A stretch of DNA of 64,000 nucleotides from NCBI GenBank assembly GCA_025174535.1, contig JALBUN010000023.1:3782001-3846000 (forward strand), in the 5' to 3' direction. The stretch's first letter is position 1. Each line of letters opens with the position of its first letter. Below the pieces are notes generated by a model that saw only the letters and a list, made by a program, of their open reading frames with translations, did not search any database and was not told where the DNA came from. This DNA is from Cantharellus purpuraceus. Lineage: Eukaryota; Basidiomycota; Agaricomycetes; Cantharellales; Hydnaceae. This document shows positions 45,599-55,811 of the stretch, piece after piece. The position numbers and the translations under genes were made by a program.

Positions 45599-46814
45599 TC
45601 ATATGGCTCCAGAGGGGGGACAGCTCTCAGTCATCCCCGACATGGTTGCAGTATCCTCATCCACTTGAATGGATGAGGAGGATGCAATTGCTACTGCAGC
45701 ATCCCAATCAAGTTCACGATTGAGTTGATTGTGACCTAAATGCTCAGCAAGAGAGCATTTAGCAGCTTTATGAGCTGCTTGGGAGACTCCCTGAGTCTCC
45801 TGCTTTTGCTTACCAACCCTGGCAGGCTGGTTAAATGCTGCTCCAGAGGCAATGTGTTTAGCAAACTTGTTACATCCTGTAACACCAAGTCCAATCTCTG
45901 GATCTCCATCTCCATCTCCCGCTCCATCCCCTCTTACTCCACCTCTGTCAACTCCACCTCCATTAACCCCAAACTCCATTATTGTTTCTCTTATAAGTCA
46001 TTTCTACTTATGGGTTACAACAATTATATTGCTTAGTGTCAATTCGGACTTGAGTCCAAACTCTGAACTCCTTTCCATGTTGTATTCCATATCCATCTTA
46101 TTGTTCTATCATTTTAGTCTTATCATTCAATTCTCTACATACTTATATGGGCTACTTCTTGTATGTTACAGTAGTTCATATATTGACTAAGATTTGCCTC
46201 ATCATCTTCTTGGTTGCTAGCTTCTTGACAAGTACCTTCTTGACAAGTTGAACTTGGGATCCTTGATCCAACTCTGTACCTCCAACTCCAAAATATTGGA
46301 CCAATGATCTGAGGGGGTGCAACACACAAGTTGAAGCCAAGTCCACTCGATCCGACTCAATAGTTATTGCTTGATACTGTCTCCAGTTGAACTGGAACAG
46401 TAAAGTCTTTTCCCCTTATTCACTAGCATCCGAACTCCAGCTACTCCATTTAACCTCCAGTATATCAGCCCTTAACAAAACTCCTCTAATATAGCAGTGC
46501 AATCGGGGGTGATGCCCCCTGATCGTCCAAACCAGAGCGCAAGCTCTAATTCAGTATGTTTTTTGGGGGAGCAATTCCCCCAATCATACACTCCAGTGAC
46601 TGAAGTGTGAAAGGTGTCACCAATAGTTGGTGAGAACTTTTGACCACTGGTCAATAACCCCCAGTAGCTGGGATTCTGGAACATAGTCCAGAGGTTCTTC
46701 TTAAATACAGAAGAACCCTTCTTGGGAGTGGCCTTCTGTAGCCACATCCAGATGTCCACATTGGACAAGTTCATAGTACCATCTGACTCCTGTCAGATGG
46801 CCAGGGAGACCCCA
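45599..46814 (-). pseudogene. unknown reading frame, split by R3d and truncated by R2
   Basis: Codons 46483-46783 (IWMWLQKATPKKG, NLWTMFQNPSYWG, VYDWGNCSPKKH) rejoin exactly with 45599-45867 when R3d and one AAACT duplication are removed: ..CTAILEEF-AKHIASGAAF.., then AAHKAAKCSLAEHLGHNQL, ELDWDAAVAIASS, ending CPPSGAI at a TGA at 45599. The frame was therefore intact when R3d inserted. The 5' part is missing: a TGA lies upstream of 46774 and R2 begins at 46815. No family recognised; an accessory protein of a mobile element is possible. Hairpins overlap the codons. Confidence 0.6.
45868..46477 (+). repeat. R3 solo LTR copy d
   Basis: TGTTACATCCTGTAACACC...CCCTTAACA, 610 bp, AAACT duplicated on both sides (45863-45867, 46478-46482). 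The cleanest R3 copy in the window. Confidence 0.93.
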
Positions 46815-47400
46815 TGTTACGCACTAGGTCCGATTGGGGGTCGGAGATTGGGTCAGAGGTTTCGTTGGAGTTGGAGTACGTCGTGGGGGTCGGAAGGGAC
46901 TTGGCTTCAGCTTATGTGCTGCGCCCTCACTAATACTGGTGTCTGAGATTTCGGAGATGGAGTACGACTTAGAGAGTTAGGATCAGACTTAGGAACTAGG
47001 CGTGATTTGATATTCAAACTGGGGAATGAAGTCCCCAGTCAGGCAACTTATATACATATTTGAAATCTAATAATAATTACTCTGGTGATGGGTCTCCAAG
47101 GCTGATGGCCTTACATGAGTATGTCCAAGTCTGATGGGGACAGATGTCTGGGTTCCTATGGTGATGCTGATGCATCAATCGGAACTGGAGACGGTGACGA
47201 GCCAGGACGCATCGAGGACGCATATCAAACCACTCTGACAGTCCAACTCCGCCAGCGTCTTTTCGTATCAACTTTTAAATAGCGCCGCAACTCCCTATCC
47301 ACCTCAGTCTCTAATTCAAGCCATCGATTGTCACTCGTGTTTCATCGCCATCGATCATTATCAGCCTTCTATTCACACCGATCCTTTCATCATCATTCAC

Positions 47401-47835
47401 ATGGCTTCCCATTCTATTCCCCTCTCCAACATCACTTCTAATAATACGTCACACTGGTCTCTGGACACAGAGGACTATCAAAAATACGCCGAGCTCCATG
47501 GGCATGTTAAGCCACCTCCACGTGTCAAAATACTTCCAAAACTCTTTCAAGGTCCAAGATCCCCACCATGTCTCTCTTATGCCATTGGCGATCCCATATT
47601 CTTTCACAATTCCGTTGAACCATATACATTCCTCAACATTTCACCTCTATATCGTAACACGGATAGAAGAGTCGAACGTGAGGTAGAATTTCAGTCACCA
47701 TTGCCGACCTATCCTCCCACTTCAATCCGACTCAGGTTACATCGTGTCAGGCAAAGGGACCAAATACTCTTGGAGCGGGATACCATATGGAGACGGATCA
47801 CTAAGACAATAAGGAGTATTTGTTGTGGATGCTGA
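47401..47835 (+). CDS. 144-residue reading frame inside R1-B LTR
   Basis: ATG 47401 (MASHSIPLSN) to TAA-type stop at 47835. It has no recognised domain; it is Pro- and Arg-rich (HGHVKPPPRVKILPKLFQG, TDRRVEREVEF, ending TIRSICCGC). It lies upstream of the main TATA of the LTR, so in U3, and has its own AT-rich TTTTAAATAG about 125 bp upstream of the ATG. The same frame is intact in R1-C with only a few changes. Whether it is translated is unknown. Confidence 0.5.
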   Translation: MASHSIPLSNITSNNTSHWSLDTEDYQKYAELHGHVKPPPRVKILPKLFQGPRSPPCLSYAIGDPIFFHNSVEPYTFLNISPLYRNTDRRVEREVEFQSPLPTYPPTSIRLRLHRVRQRDQILLERDTIWRRITKTIRSICCGC

Positions 47836-48503
47836 TGGAAGCCCTCATGTGACTCAGGGTCAATTAACCTTCAGAGCCGTAGGGAAGATGGTATTGGTGG
47901 ATGTTTCTATTGTTCTTTTATATGACTCACCCCTGTTTCATCTTTTAATTCATTCATACACGACTTACTCATCCTTGTTCTATTTTTGGTTCTTTTATTA
48001 CTCATCGCCCCCTATTCTTACAAAGATTACCCCTATCTGTCGTTTCATTTCTCCATGATTTCCCCTTTAGTAGTTCAACTTCACATGCTTTGTCAGCTGG
48101 CTTGATCAGCATTTCATGCATCATATCGCATCATTTGCTCCTCATATTGTCGTTGTGCCCTGGGGATTTGTATATAAAAGGGCGCTAGTCTTCGCCTTTG
48201 GAATCAATCAACAAGTTTTCAGCCAACGCTCTAAAGTCAAAGTCCACGCTCTAAGTCTATGCTCTACGCTCTACGTCACAATCCATCATCTCTACACCGA
48301 GGTAAACACCGTGGTTCAACGATCAGATTTCCCTCCGCCACCGAGAGGTTGATTCTCCTGAAACCAGCTTTTGCGTACCTCCCAACCGGGCTCCGCATTG
48401 TCATCCAGTCACAGAGCACGATCAGCCATCGGGACCGACCTTTTGCTCCCATCCTCATCCAACCACAGAGCACTATCCCACTTCCCTGTTACGTACCCCT
48501 TGC

Positions 48504-49918
48504 TGTCGGTTCGCTTAAGGAATAGATCCTATAAGCCTGCGCGCAACGGTCCTAGCAAGCAGACGGTGTGTAACGCAGTTGTTCAGCACTCCAAAGATCA
48601 ATCAGGGCGAGGAGTACGTAACAGGGAAGTGGGATAGTGCTCTGTGGTTGGATGAGGATGGGAGCAAAAGGTCGGTCCCGATGGCTGATCGTGCTCTGTG
48701 ACTGGATGACAATGCGGAGCCCGGTTGGGAGGTACGCGAAAGCTGGTTTCAGGAGAATCAACCTCTCGGTGGCGGAGGGAAATCTGATCGTTGAACCAAG
48801 GTGTTTTACCTCAGTGTAGAGATGATGGATTGTGATGTAGAGCGTAGAGCATAGACTTAGAGCGTGGACTTTGACTTTAGAGCGTTGGCTGAAAACTTGT
48901 TAATTGATTCCAAAGGCGAAGACTAGCGCCCTTTTATATACAAATCCCCGGGGGACAACGACACAATATGAGGAGCAAATGATGCGATATGATGCAAGAA
49001 ATGCTGATCAAGCCAGCTGACAAAGCGTGTGAAGTTGAACTACTAAAGGGGAAATCATGGAGAAATGAAACGACAGATAGGGGTAATCTTTGTAAGAATA
49101 GGGGGCGATGAGTAATAAAAGAACCAAAAATAGAACAAGGATGAGTAAGTCGTGTATGAATGAATTAAAAGATGAAACAGGGGTGAGTCATATAAAAGAA
49201 CAATAGAAACATCCACCAATACCATCTTCCCTACGGCTCTGAAGGTTAATTGACCCTGAGTCACATGAGGACTTCCGTCAGCTTCCACAACAAATACTCC
49301 TTATTGTCTTAGTGATCCGTCTCCATATGGTATCCCGCTCCAAGAGTATTTGGTCCCTTTGCCTGACACGATGTAACCTGAGTCGGATTGAAGTGGGAGG
49401 ATAGGTTGGCAATGGCGACTGAAATTCTACCTCACGTTCGACTCTTCTATCCGTGTTACGATATAGAGGTGAAATGTCGAGGAATGTATATGGTTCAACG
49501 GAATTGTGAAAGAATATGGGATCGCCAATGGCATAAGAGAGACATGGTGGGGATCTTGGACCTTGAAAGAGTTTTGGAAGTATTTTGACACGTGGAGGTG
49601 GCTTAACATGCCCATGGAGCTCGGCGTATTTTTGATAGTCCTCTGTGTCCAGAGACCAGTGTGACGTATTATTAGAAGTGATGTTGGAGAGGGGAATAGA
49701 ATGGGAAGCCATGTGAATGATGATGAAAGGATCGGTGTGAATAGAAGGCTGATAATGATCGATGGCGATGAAACACGAGTGACAATCGATGGCTTGAATT
49801 AGAGACTGAGGTGGATAGGGAGTTGCGGCGCTATTTAAAAGTTGATACGAAAAGACGCTGGCGGAGTTGAACTGTCAGAGTGGTTCGATATGCGTCCTCG
49901 ATGCGTCCTGGCTCGTCA
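48504..49918 (-). repeat. R1 LTR copy C (minus), inserted into R1-B
   Basis: Full-length 1415 bp, plus-strand ends TGTCGGTTCGC and GGCTCGTCA, flanks TTGC (48500-48503) and TCGC (49919-49922), one C-to-T apart. It creates an inverted repeat of about 1.3 kb with R1-B. Confidence 0.9.
49278..49712 (-). CDS. 144-residue reading frame inside R1-C LTR
   Basis: Same frame as at 47401, same length, differing at a few residues (for example FLDISPLY for FLNISPLY and a final CCGS for CCGC). Independent preservation of the frame in two copies is the evidence for possible coding. Confidence 0.5.
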   Translation of the reverse strand: MASHSIPLSNITSNNTSHWSLDTEDYQKYAELHGHVKPPPRVKILPKLFQGPRSPPCLSYAIGDPIFFHNSVEPYTFLDISPLYRNTDRRVEREVEFQSPLPTYPPTSIRLRLHRVRQRDQILLERDTIWRRITKTIRSICCGS

Positions 49919-50334
49919 TCGCCCTGATTGATCTTTGGAGTGCTGAACAACTGCGTTACACACCGTCTGCTTGCTAGGACCGTTGCGCGCAGGCTTATAG
50001 GATCTATTCCTTAAGCGAACCGACAACGGATGGGTGGAATCGGTGGTGACAATCGGACAGGTAGATGGAGACGTGGTGGTTTCCAAATGGAGTATAGATT
50101 TCATTTGTGTGGGGATCTGAGTGGATCGGATGGGGATCTGGGTGTTAATGAATATAGTCATAACAGTATCTCTCCATTTAAGGCCGAGCCCTGAGGCCTC
50201 ATGTCCATGGATTGAATAGGTGAGATGGTTGGGCGCAGTTGGAGTTATACTGGGGGTCTGGAGACATATAAAAGGAGGGGCATGATTGAGGTCTTATCCT
50301 CAATGATGTCAAACCCTTTGGCAAGCATGAGTGT

Positions 50335-50984
50335 GGCTGAGCTTGAGCACCCAAGGCTCTGGCTCCAGCGGAGCCATTCGGCGGGCCCGGCATAACTTGC
50401 GACTTGTGTCATGATGTGGGCATGGAGTGTGTGTGGCCTACCAGCCCAACTTGCCGCCTTCAGTCCTGTGATCCTTGTCAGGGTCAGAAAGGAGGGTGTA
50501 GGATTGATGGAAAGTTCAATCCCTGGAGTCGGAGCATCAAGCCCCGACTAGTGGTACAAGGAGGGGTGGAGAGAGAAACAGAAGGTTGTCCAACCAAAAA
50601 GCAGCAGATGGAGATGGGTGCTGTGGCAGCTGGGGTAGCAGTGTGGAATCAGAAGGGGCAACAACCGGTGCAGGTATGGGGCATGTCTCTGTGTCCAATA
50701 GTACCATGGGCCAGCTTATCTGGCTGGTTAACCTGCAGTCAGAGCACCTCTGGCGGATGGAGGGGTTACTAGTGGACTTGGTGAAGATGATGAAACGGAA
50801 GGAGGTTCTGGAGGGTCGTCGGACAGCCAAGTTACATCGGCTGTGGAAGTTCATGGCCCCTTTGGACGAGGATTCAGACATGGGGGATGAAAAAGATTGG
50901 GTGTTGGATGTAGAGAGTGATGATGAGTCAGAGACGGAGCCTGAGGTAGACAAGGGGAAGGGGAAAAGGAAACGCAATGTATAA
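50335..50984 (+). pseudogene. Cys-cluster protein gene, frameshifted
   Basis: Plus-strand frame CDLCHDVGMECVW, CRLQSCDPCQGQKGGCRIDG resembles the Zn-cluster-like proteins common around agaricomycete retroelements. It continues to about 50580; the acidic C-terminal part (MGQLIWLVNLQSEHLWRMEG, SDMGDEKDWVLDVESDDESE, KGKGKRKRNV, stop 50984) is in another frame. A stop also lies just before CDLC. Either an intron or a frameshift separates them; I favour decay. Confidence 0.6.
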
Positions 50985-51374
50985 AAAATGAAAATGATTA
51001 TGAATTTCAGAGCAGAGAAAAATGAGGCGGAGTGATTCCTTCAGAGTTTTTGGGCAGGCTTGTAATTTCCCTTGTGACTTGTAATAAAATGACAATGCAA
51101 AATAATAGAATTAGCATTAGTAATCAAACTTAAAGATTCATAAGAGGGCCAGGTTTGTCTGGATAAGTGGAGTGAAAGTCAGAGATGGATTTGGATGCAT
51201 GATCAAGTTCAGATGCAGAGATCCATGAGGACTCTTCATTGGTGCCTTCGTATCCAGTCCATTTGACTAAGTACTGGAGCTTGCACTTGTATCGACAGTT
51301 GATCTTCAAGTCCAGGATCTCAGATATCTCATATTCATTGTCTCCTTCGATGATGATCGGGGGAGGTGGGGGTT

Positions 51375-52778
51375 TGTATGGGAACTGGTTTTCCCTTAAA
51401 AGATCTTGTTTAAAGTCCCAAAACTATACAATTTCACTTCATGGCCATAAAATATCAGCATATATATGCTGCTTTCTCTTGATTCAGGGCCATTCAAATA
51501 TTCTCTATTTTTTCATATTTTTTCAGGAATTTTCCATGCAGAAATGAGTCTACAAACCTATTGTTCTGCTGGGCAAAGTTTTGGGACCCACATGGACCCA
51601 CAAACCTTCGCAGATGTCAGCAGCCCCAAAGTCAGCCGGAGTCATCTGGACAACTGACTCATTTTCGATCACATGACTCATTTCAATCTCCGACTCAATC
51701 TGGTCACCACTGCCAGTAAATGCTCAATATGTTCACAACCACTGCACCCCCTGACTCCATTTTCAGTGGAGAGTTCAATAGAAGCTGTGCCTACCCATAG
51801 CTGTGCTGATCAGCCCAGAAAACAAAGTATTGACTGAGTTATTTGAGTAATGGTGACTCATGCAATGACTCCTCCCATGACTCATACCATGACTCCTGTG
51901 ATTACTCATACTATGACTCCATCCATGACTCATGCCATGAATCAGAGCAAATCCAAGCAGCTCATTGGCTAGAAAACTTCCACCCCCTTCTCACATATTC
52001 CACTAGCTTCCAGTAGTTTCCATCTATTAATAGGTAGAAGTTTCCAGTAGTATTAGTCAGCTCCTGTAAATACAATATAAAAGGAGCCCATTCTGCCTCT
52101 GAATAAATAACCATTTCTACCCCATCATTTGCACATCAGTGTGACTAGAGTGACATACAGTGTCATCCTCTATATCTCAGTAACTGTTGATTGTCCAGTT
52201 CAAGGGTCGCTTACAGTTGTGTAACTGTATTCGATTGCACTCAAAGTAGTGATTGTCCTGCTTTGGGCATGAGTGTAGTATCTACCTCGCATGACTACAA
52301 ATCTACAGGGTGAGATTGTCTGTCGATAGTCCTGCCATTAGTGCTCTTGTTTAAGTTACTAGTGTGTACTGCCTTTGCAGAGCATTAGGATCTTGAACTT
52401 GTGTGAAGCAGTTGCTAGACTACTTCACACATCGCTGTTACCCACTTCAGAGTGTCACTGGTTGGACGGTCAGATTCATCCACCTACTTCCTCTAGCCTC
52501 TAAGTGCATTCCCCTCTTTTTGGAATATCTGGACCCCTAAGCGTCTGTGAACTCTAGACTCTGGAAGTCTTATTCATTCCCTACTGCTAAGAAATGTATT
52601 ACCTTCCTGCGTATCGTCTGCATTGACCATTACAATGGATTGTAACCAAAGTACAAACGTTAAATCGTTTCTGGAGTTGTGCTGCAGTAGGATTTGATAT
52701 TCTTCTCAGCTGTTCATTCACGGAATTGTGGTGATTTAGAGTTTGCCCTAACACCATAATTTTGTGGGTTCCAAAACA
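51375..52778 (-). repeat. solo LTR, family R5, copy B
   Basis: 1404 bp, plus-strand ends TGTATGGGAAC and CCAAAACA, GGGTT duplicated (51370-51374, 52779-52783). Inverted relative to copy A. Removing it rejoins the integrase tail ..SPVACN with PPPPIIIEGDNEYEI in frame. Confidence 0.92.
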
Positions 52779-53227
52779 GGGTTGCATGCGACTGGAGATC
52801 TCGTTTGTAGTAGCAGGTTCAAGCATTGATATATGGAAGACCGGATGAACTGCTCGGAAGTGGTCCAGGAGGTGAAGGACCTGCTGCCTGCATGAGCAAT
52901 GACCTCATAAGGACCTAAGTATTTCTCAGAGAGTTTCTTCAATGGATGGGTGGTCCAGAAGTGTTCGGCCTTAATGAATACTTTGTCTCTGATTTGCAGG
53001 TCCAGAGCCAGAATATGGCGTCAGTCTGTGGAGACTTGATATTGTTTCTGGGCATCAGAGATGGTTTCTCAGAGATGTTGGTGTAGTTGATCGAGGTCAG
53101 TTATGAATTGGTGGGCTTTGGTGGAGGCAAGTTCTTTCTCAGGGTGGATGGAGATGTTCGGATGATAGCCTTTATTAGCAAAGAATGGAGAGATGCCAGT
53201 AGTCGTATTCAGAGCATTGTTGTAAGC

Positions 53228-53342
53228 TGTTATGACTATATTCATTAACGTCCAGATCCCCATCCAATCCACTCAGATCTCCGCGCATATGAAATCTATA
53301 CTCCATTTGGAAACCACCATCTCCATCTACCTGTCCAATTGT
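53228..53342 (+). repeat. R2 LTR terminal fragment in gypsy integrase
   Basis: TGTTATGACTATATTC... matches the end of R2 (reverse complement of about 50050-50163). It sits between codons for ..QTERMNQY and AYNNALN; about 20 codons of integrase are missing, so an LTR insertion was followed by a deletion. Confidence 0.8.
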
Positions 53343-53472
53343 ACTGATTCATTCGTTCTGTTTGTCTGTCTCCTTCAGGATGGTATCTGGAGGTGAAATG
53401 AAGCTTCATGTCGAGAGCCTTTCCTAATGTGCAGAAGAAGGAGGACATGAACTCCGAGCCCTGATCGGATGT

Positions 53473-54296
53473 TGTTAAGAAAAGATATGGAGGGGTGTTG
53501 TGGGTGAGTGTAAAATGATGGTGAGGGATGGTGGCGAAGTAGATTTTGAATAGGGGAGCAATTACTGCAAGGATGCAGATATATGCAGGGTCTATGGAAA
53601 GATATTGTTTAGTAGAGTAATGTTACCAAATATGAGAATATTTGGTTAAGAACTGGGACTTCTGCAAAATATTTGAGCAGAAATGGGAATAGCAACACTT
53701 TGAAAAAGTGTTTGCTTAATAGAAATGGATGTGATAATCCAAATCGTTCTTGATTTGAGATAGAAATAGTTGATGCAATATCCTAATAGGATATGCAAAA
53801 GATTTCCAATCGAATAGGTCATTTAGGAGTTATTCCAGGAACGACAGAAAGTTGACACAAGCTGTTTGTTTGCAGCTTGGAAGGGATTAAGAGTAGTGAA
53901 TCTCCTTATTGATACTTGTACACAGTTGTAGTTAATATACAATTTGACAATCACATGATAAAAAAGCCTTTTAGTAAGATTGAAACATATGATAAAAGAA
54001 ATGATGTGGATACTGATAATATGTGATGTCATGGGGAAAAACTTTTTACAGAGAAAGGAGTTTTTACTCATTTGACTTGAGGTTTATGACGAATGAAAAT
54101 CATCATAATACCTCCCTTTTTGAGTAGTAGCCACCCCCGTAGAATGAAAGGATGGCTCACAAAATAAAATCGAAAAACACCTTCTCCTCATCCCTTAATC
54201 AAAAAAATTCCCAAACTTTTCACAACTTTTTCTTATCATAAAACTCCCCCTTCTTGCTCCAATAGATTGTAATATTCCTTGAATAAATTCTTGACA
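53473..54296. repeat. solo LTR, family R6
   Basis: 824 bp, TGTTAAGAAAAG...TTCTTGACA, GATGT on both sides (53468-53472, 54297-54301). Removing it restores HVTSDQGSEF in the integrase. Orientation unknown; AT-rich. Confidence 0.9.
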
Positions 54297-55811
54297 GATG
54301 TGACATGCGATGGGACTCCGTGTTTAGAGAATATGTGGAGAACAAACAATTTGGCTAGTGAGGCAGAGGTGATGGTGTCATGTGTCAGAATAAATAGTGA
54401 TTGTTTAGTGAACCTGTTGACAATCATGAGTATGGTGTCATATCCAAGCAATGGGGGGAGCTTCTCTATGAAATCCATGGAGATGGAGTTCCATGGTTGC
54501 TCCAGGACCAGAAGTTGCTTAAGCGTTCTGTAGGGTTTGTGCCTTTGCAATTTTGAGCGCATACATGTGGTGCAGGAGTTACAGTAGTGTTGAATGTATT
54601 CTTGCATTTTTGGCCATACGTAGTCTCGTTGGATCAATCCTTGTGTGCGATTTTGCCCAAAATGGCCCAAGATTGGGTGATCATGATAATACTGCAAAAC
54701 TCAGAGTCGGAGACCGTTGGCGTCAGGGATGTATATCTGGTTGTTGTGTCGGAGGTGTCCTTTGGGGTCAAGTGACCATTTCAGATTGGAAGGGTTGTCC
54801 AAGTGTTTAACTGCAATAGGATCGGATCGGAGTGATGAGTGGATGTCGGAGCGGAGTTGGTTGATGTCCATAATGGTGATAGCTTGGAGGGTGGGAGTCA
54901 TGAGGGTGGATGCTCGTAGGGACGATGCCAGCTGCTCATTAGTAAACACAGGATGAAAATTGTGTGGGTTTACAGTGGCATAGTCGCTATTCCCCTCTTT
55001 AGGGTAGACGTCCCATCGTCTAGTTAGAGCATTGGGCTTTGCTCCGAGTCGACCTGAACGGAAACGGATAATGAGATTGAACTGAGATAGGTATTCGGAC
55101 CATTGGACTTGTCTCCAGGTGAGCAGTTTCGTTGTGGAGAAGTATTCCAAGTTCTTGTGGTCAGTTATGACGTCCACCGGATCAGAGGGGCCTTCAAGGT
55201 AGTGTCTCCATATCTGGAAGGCTTCATATATGGCAAGGAGCTCTTTGTCATGGATGTCATAGTTCAGTTCAGGGGGTGTAAATGTACGCGAGTGAAAAGC
55301 AATCGGATGGACTTGTCCGTCGTCCGGAGAGATGGTGGACAGGATCGCAGCAAGTGCATAGTCGGAGGCGTCGGTCTCTAATAGGATAGGAACGTCTGGA
55401 ACCCAATGAGTCAGTATTGGAGCGGAAGTAAAGGCCTTTTTCAAGGTCTCAAAGCTCTGTCTACATTCGTCAGTGAATTTCCATTGGATACCCTTCCTAG
55501 TGAGTCGGGTGAGCAGAACGGTGATATCGGAGTAGCCGTGAATGAAGCAGCGGTAGAAGTTGGCGAACCCTAGGAAGGACTGTATGTCCTTGACTTTCTG
55601 GGGTTCTGGCCATTCCTGTATGGCTTTGATTTTGTCATTGGACATTGTCAACCTTGCCGGGGAGAGGATATAGCCTAGGTATACCGAGTCGGAGTGGAAT
55701 TTGCATTTGTCAGCGCGGGTGAAGAGGCCATGTTTTCGGAGACGTCAGAGTACCTCTCGGACATGTGTCCAATGTTCTTCTTCATTGTCCGAATATACCA
55801 GAATGGCATCC

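Larger units (their letters stand above)
45340..46814. repeat. cluster of perfect short hairpins
   Basis: Excluding the R3d insertion, at least ten perfect inverted repeats with 7-10 bp arms and 3-7 nt loops follow each other: 45397-45419, 45434-45456, 45474-45494, 45508-45530, 45654-45679, 45737-45761, 45761-45779, 45782-45800, 46563-46583, 46693-46717, 46779-46800. Several shorter ones lie between. Arms have different sequences. They run through both the minus-strand frame and the sequence after its stop. Confidence 0.85.
47195..50025 (+). repeat. R1 LTR copy B (plus), in R2
   Basis: TGACGAGCCAGGACGC...CGAACCGACA with ACGG on both sides (47191-47194, 50026-50029). R1-C is inserted near its 3' end. 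Own length about 1.41 kb. A strong TATA-like TATATAAAAGG lies at about 48171. Little C-to-T decay. Confidence 0.9.
46815..50163 (-). repeat. R2 gypsy LTR (solo), carrying R1-B and R1-C
   Basis: Plus-strand ends TGTTACGCACTAGG (46815) and TAGTCATAACA (50163). Own sequence is 46815-47194 plus about 50030-50163, roughly 0.5 kb. The same LTR at 63528 adjoins a gypsy gag on the minus strand, which sets orientation. The uninterrupted stretch at about 63900 (GGAGATGGATGGGTGG) is the empty site for R1-B. No target duplication seen for R2 itself. Confidence 0.82.
51130..55810 (-). mobile_element. Ty3/gypsy chromovirus pol region, 5' truncated
   Basis: Minus strand, N to C: RT end (ILVYSDNEEEHW, YILSPARLTMSNDKIKAI), RT/RNase H SFLGFANFYRCFIHGYSD, LLETDASDYALAAILS, TDHKNLEYFSTTK (open 54701-55651), integrase HHCC (HDHPILGHFGQNRTQGLI, CNSCTTC), core MDFIEKLPP, SDQGSEF, YHPEGDRQTER, AYNNALNTTTG, and a chromodomain (YLVKWTGYEGTNEESSW) ending at 51130. 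Insertions: R5-B, an R2 piece and R6. At 55811 it abuts, in opposite orientation, a copia fragment; gag, protease and LTRs are missing. Confidence 0.88.

Noticed and set aside
45340..46814. Hairpin run as a CRISPR array or tRNA cluster
   Set aside because: Arms are not repeated between hairpins, there are no spacers, and no cloverleaf or anticodon arm can be drawn; the host is a fungus.
47195..49918. R1-B/R1-C as the two terminal repeats of one DNA transposon
   Set aside because: R1-C has its own 4-bp flanks inside R1-B and R1-B resumes after it, so this is nesting, not a terminal inverted-repeat element.
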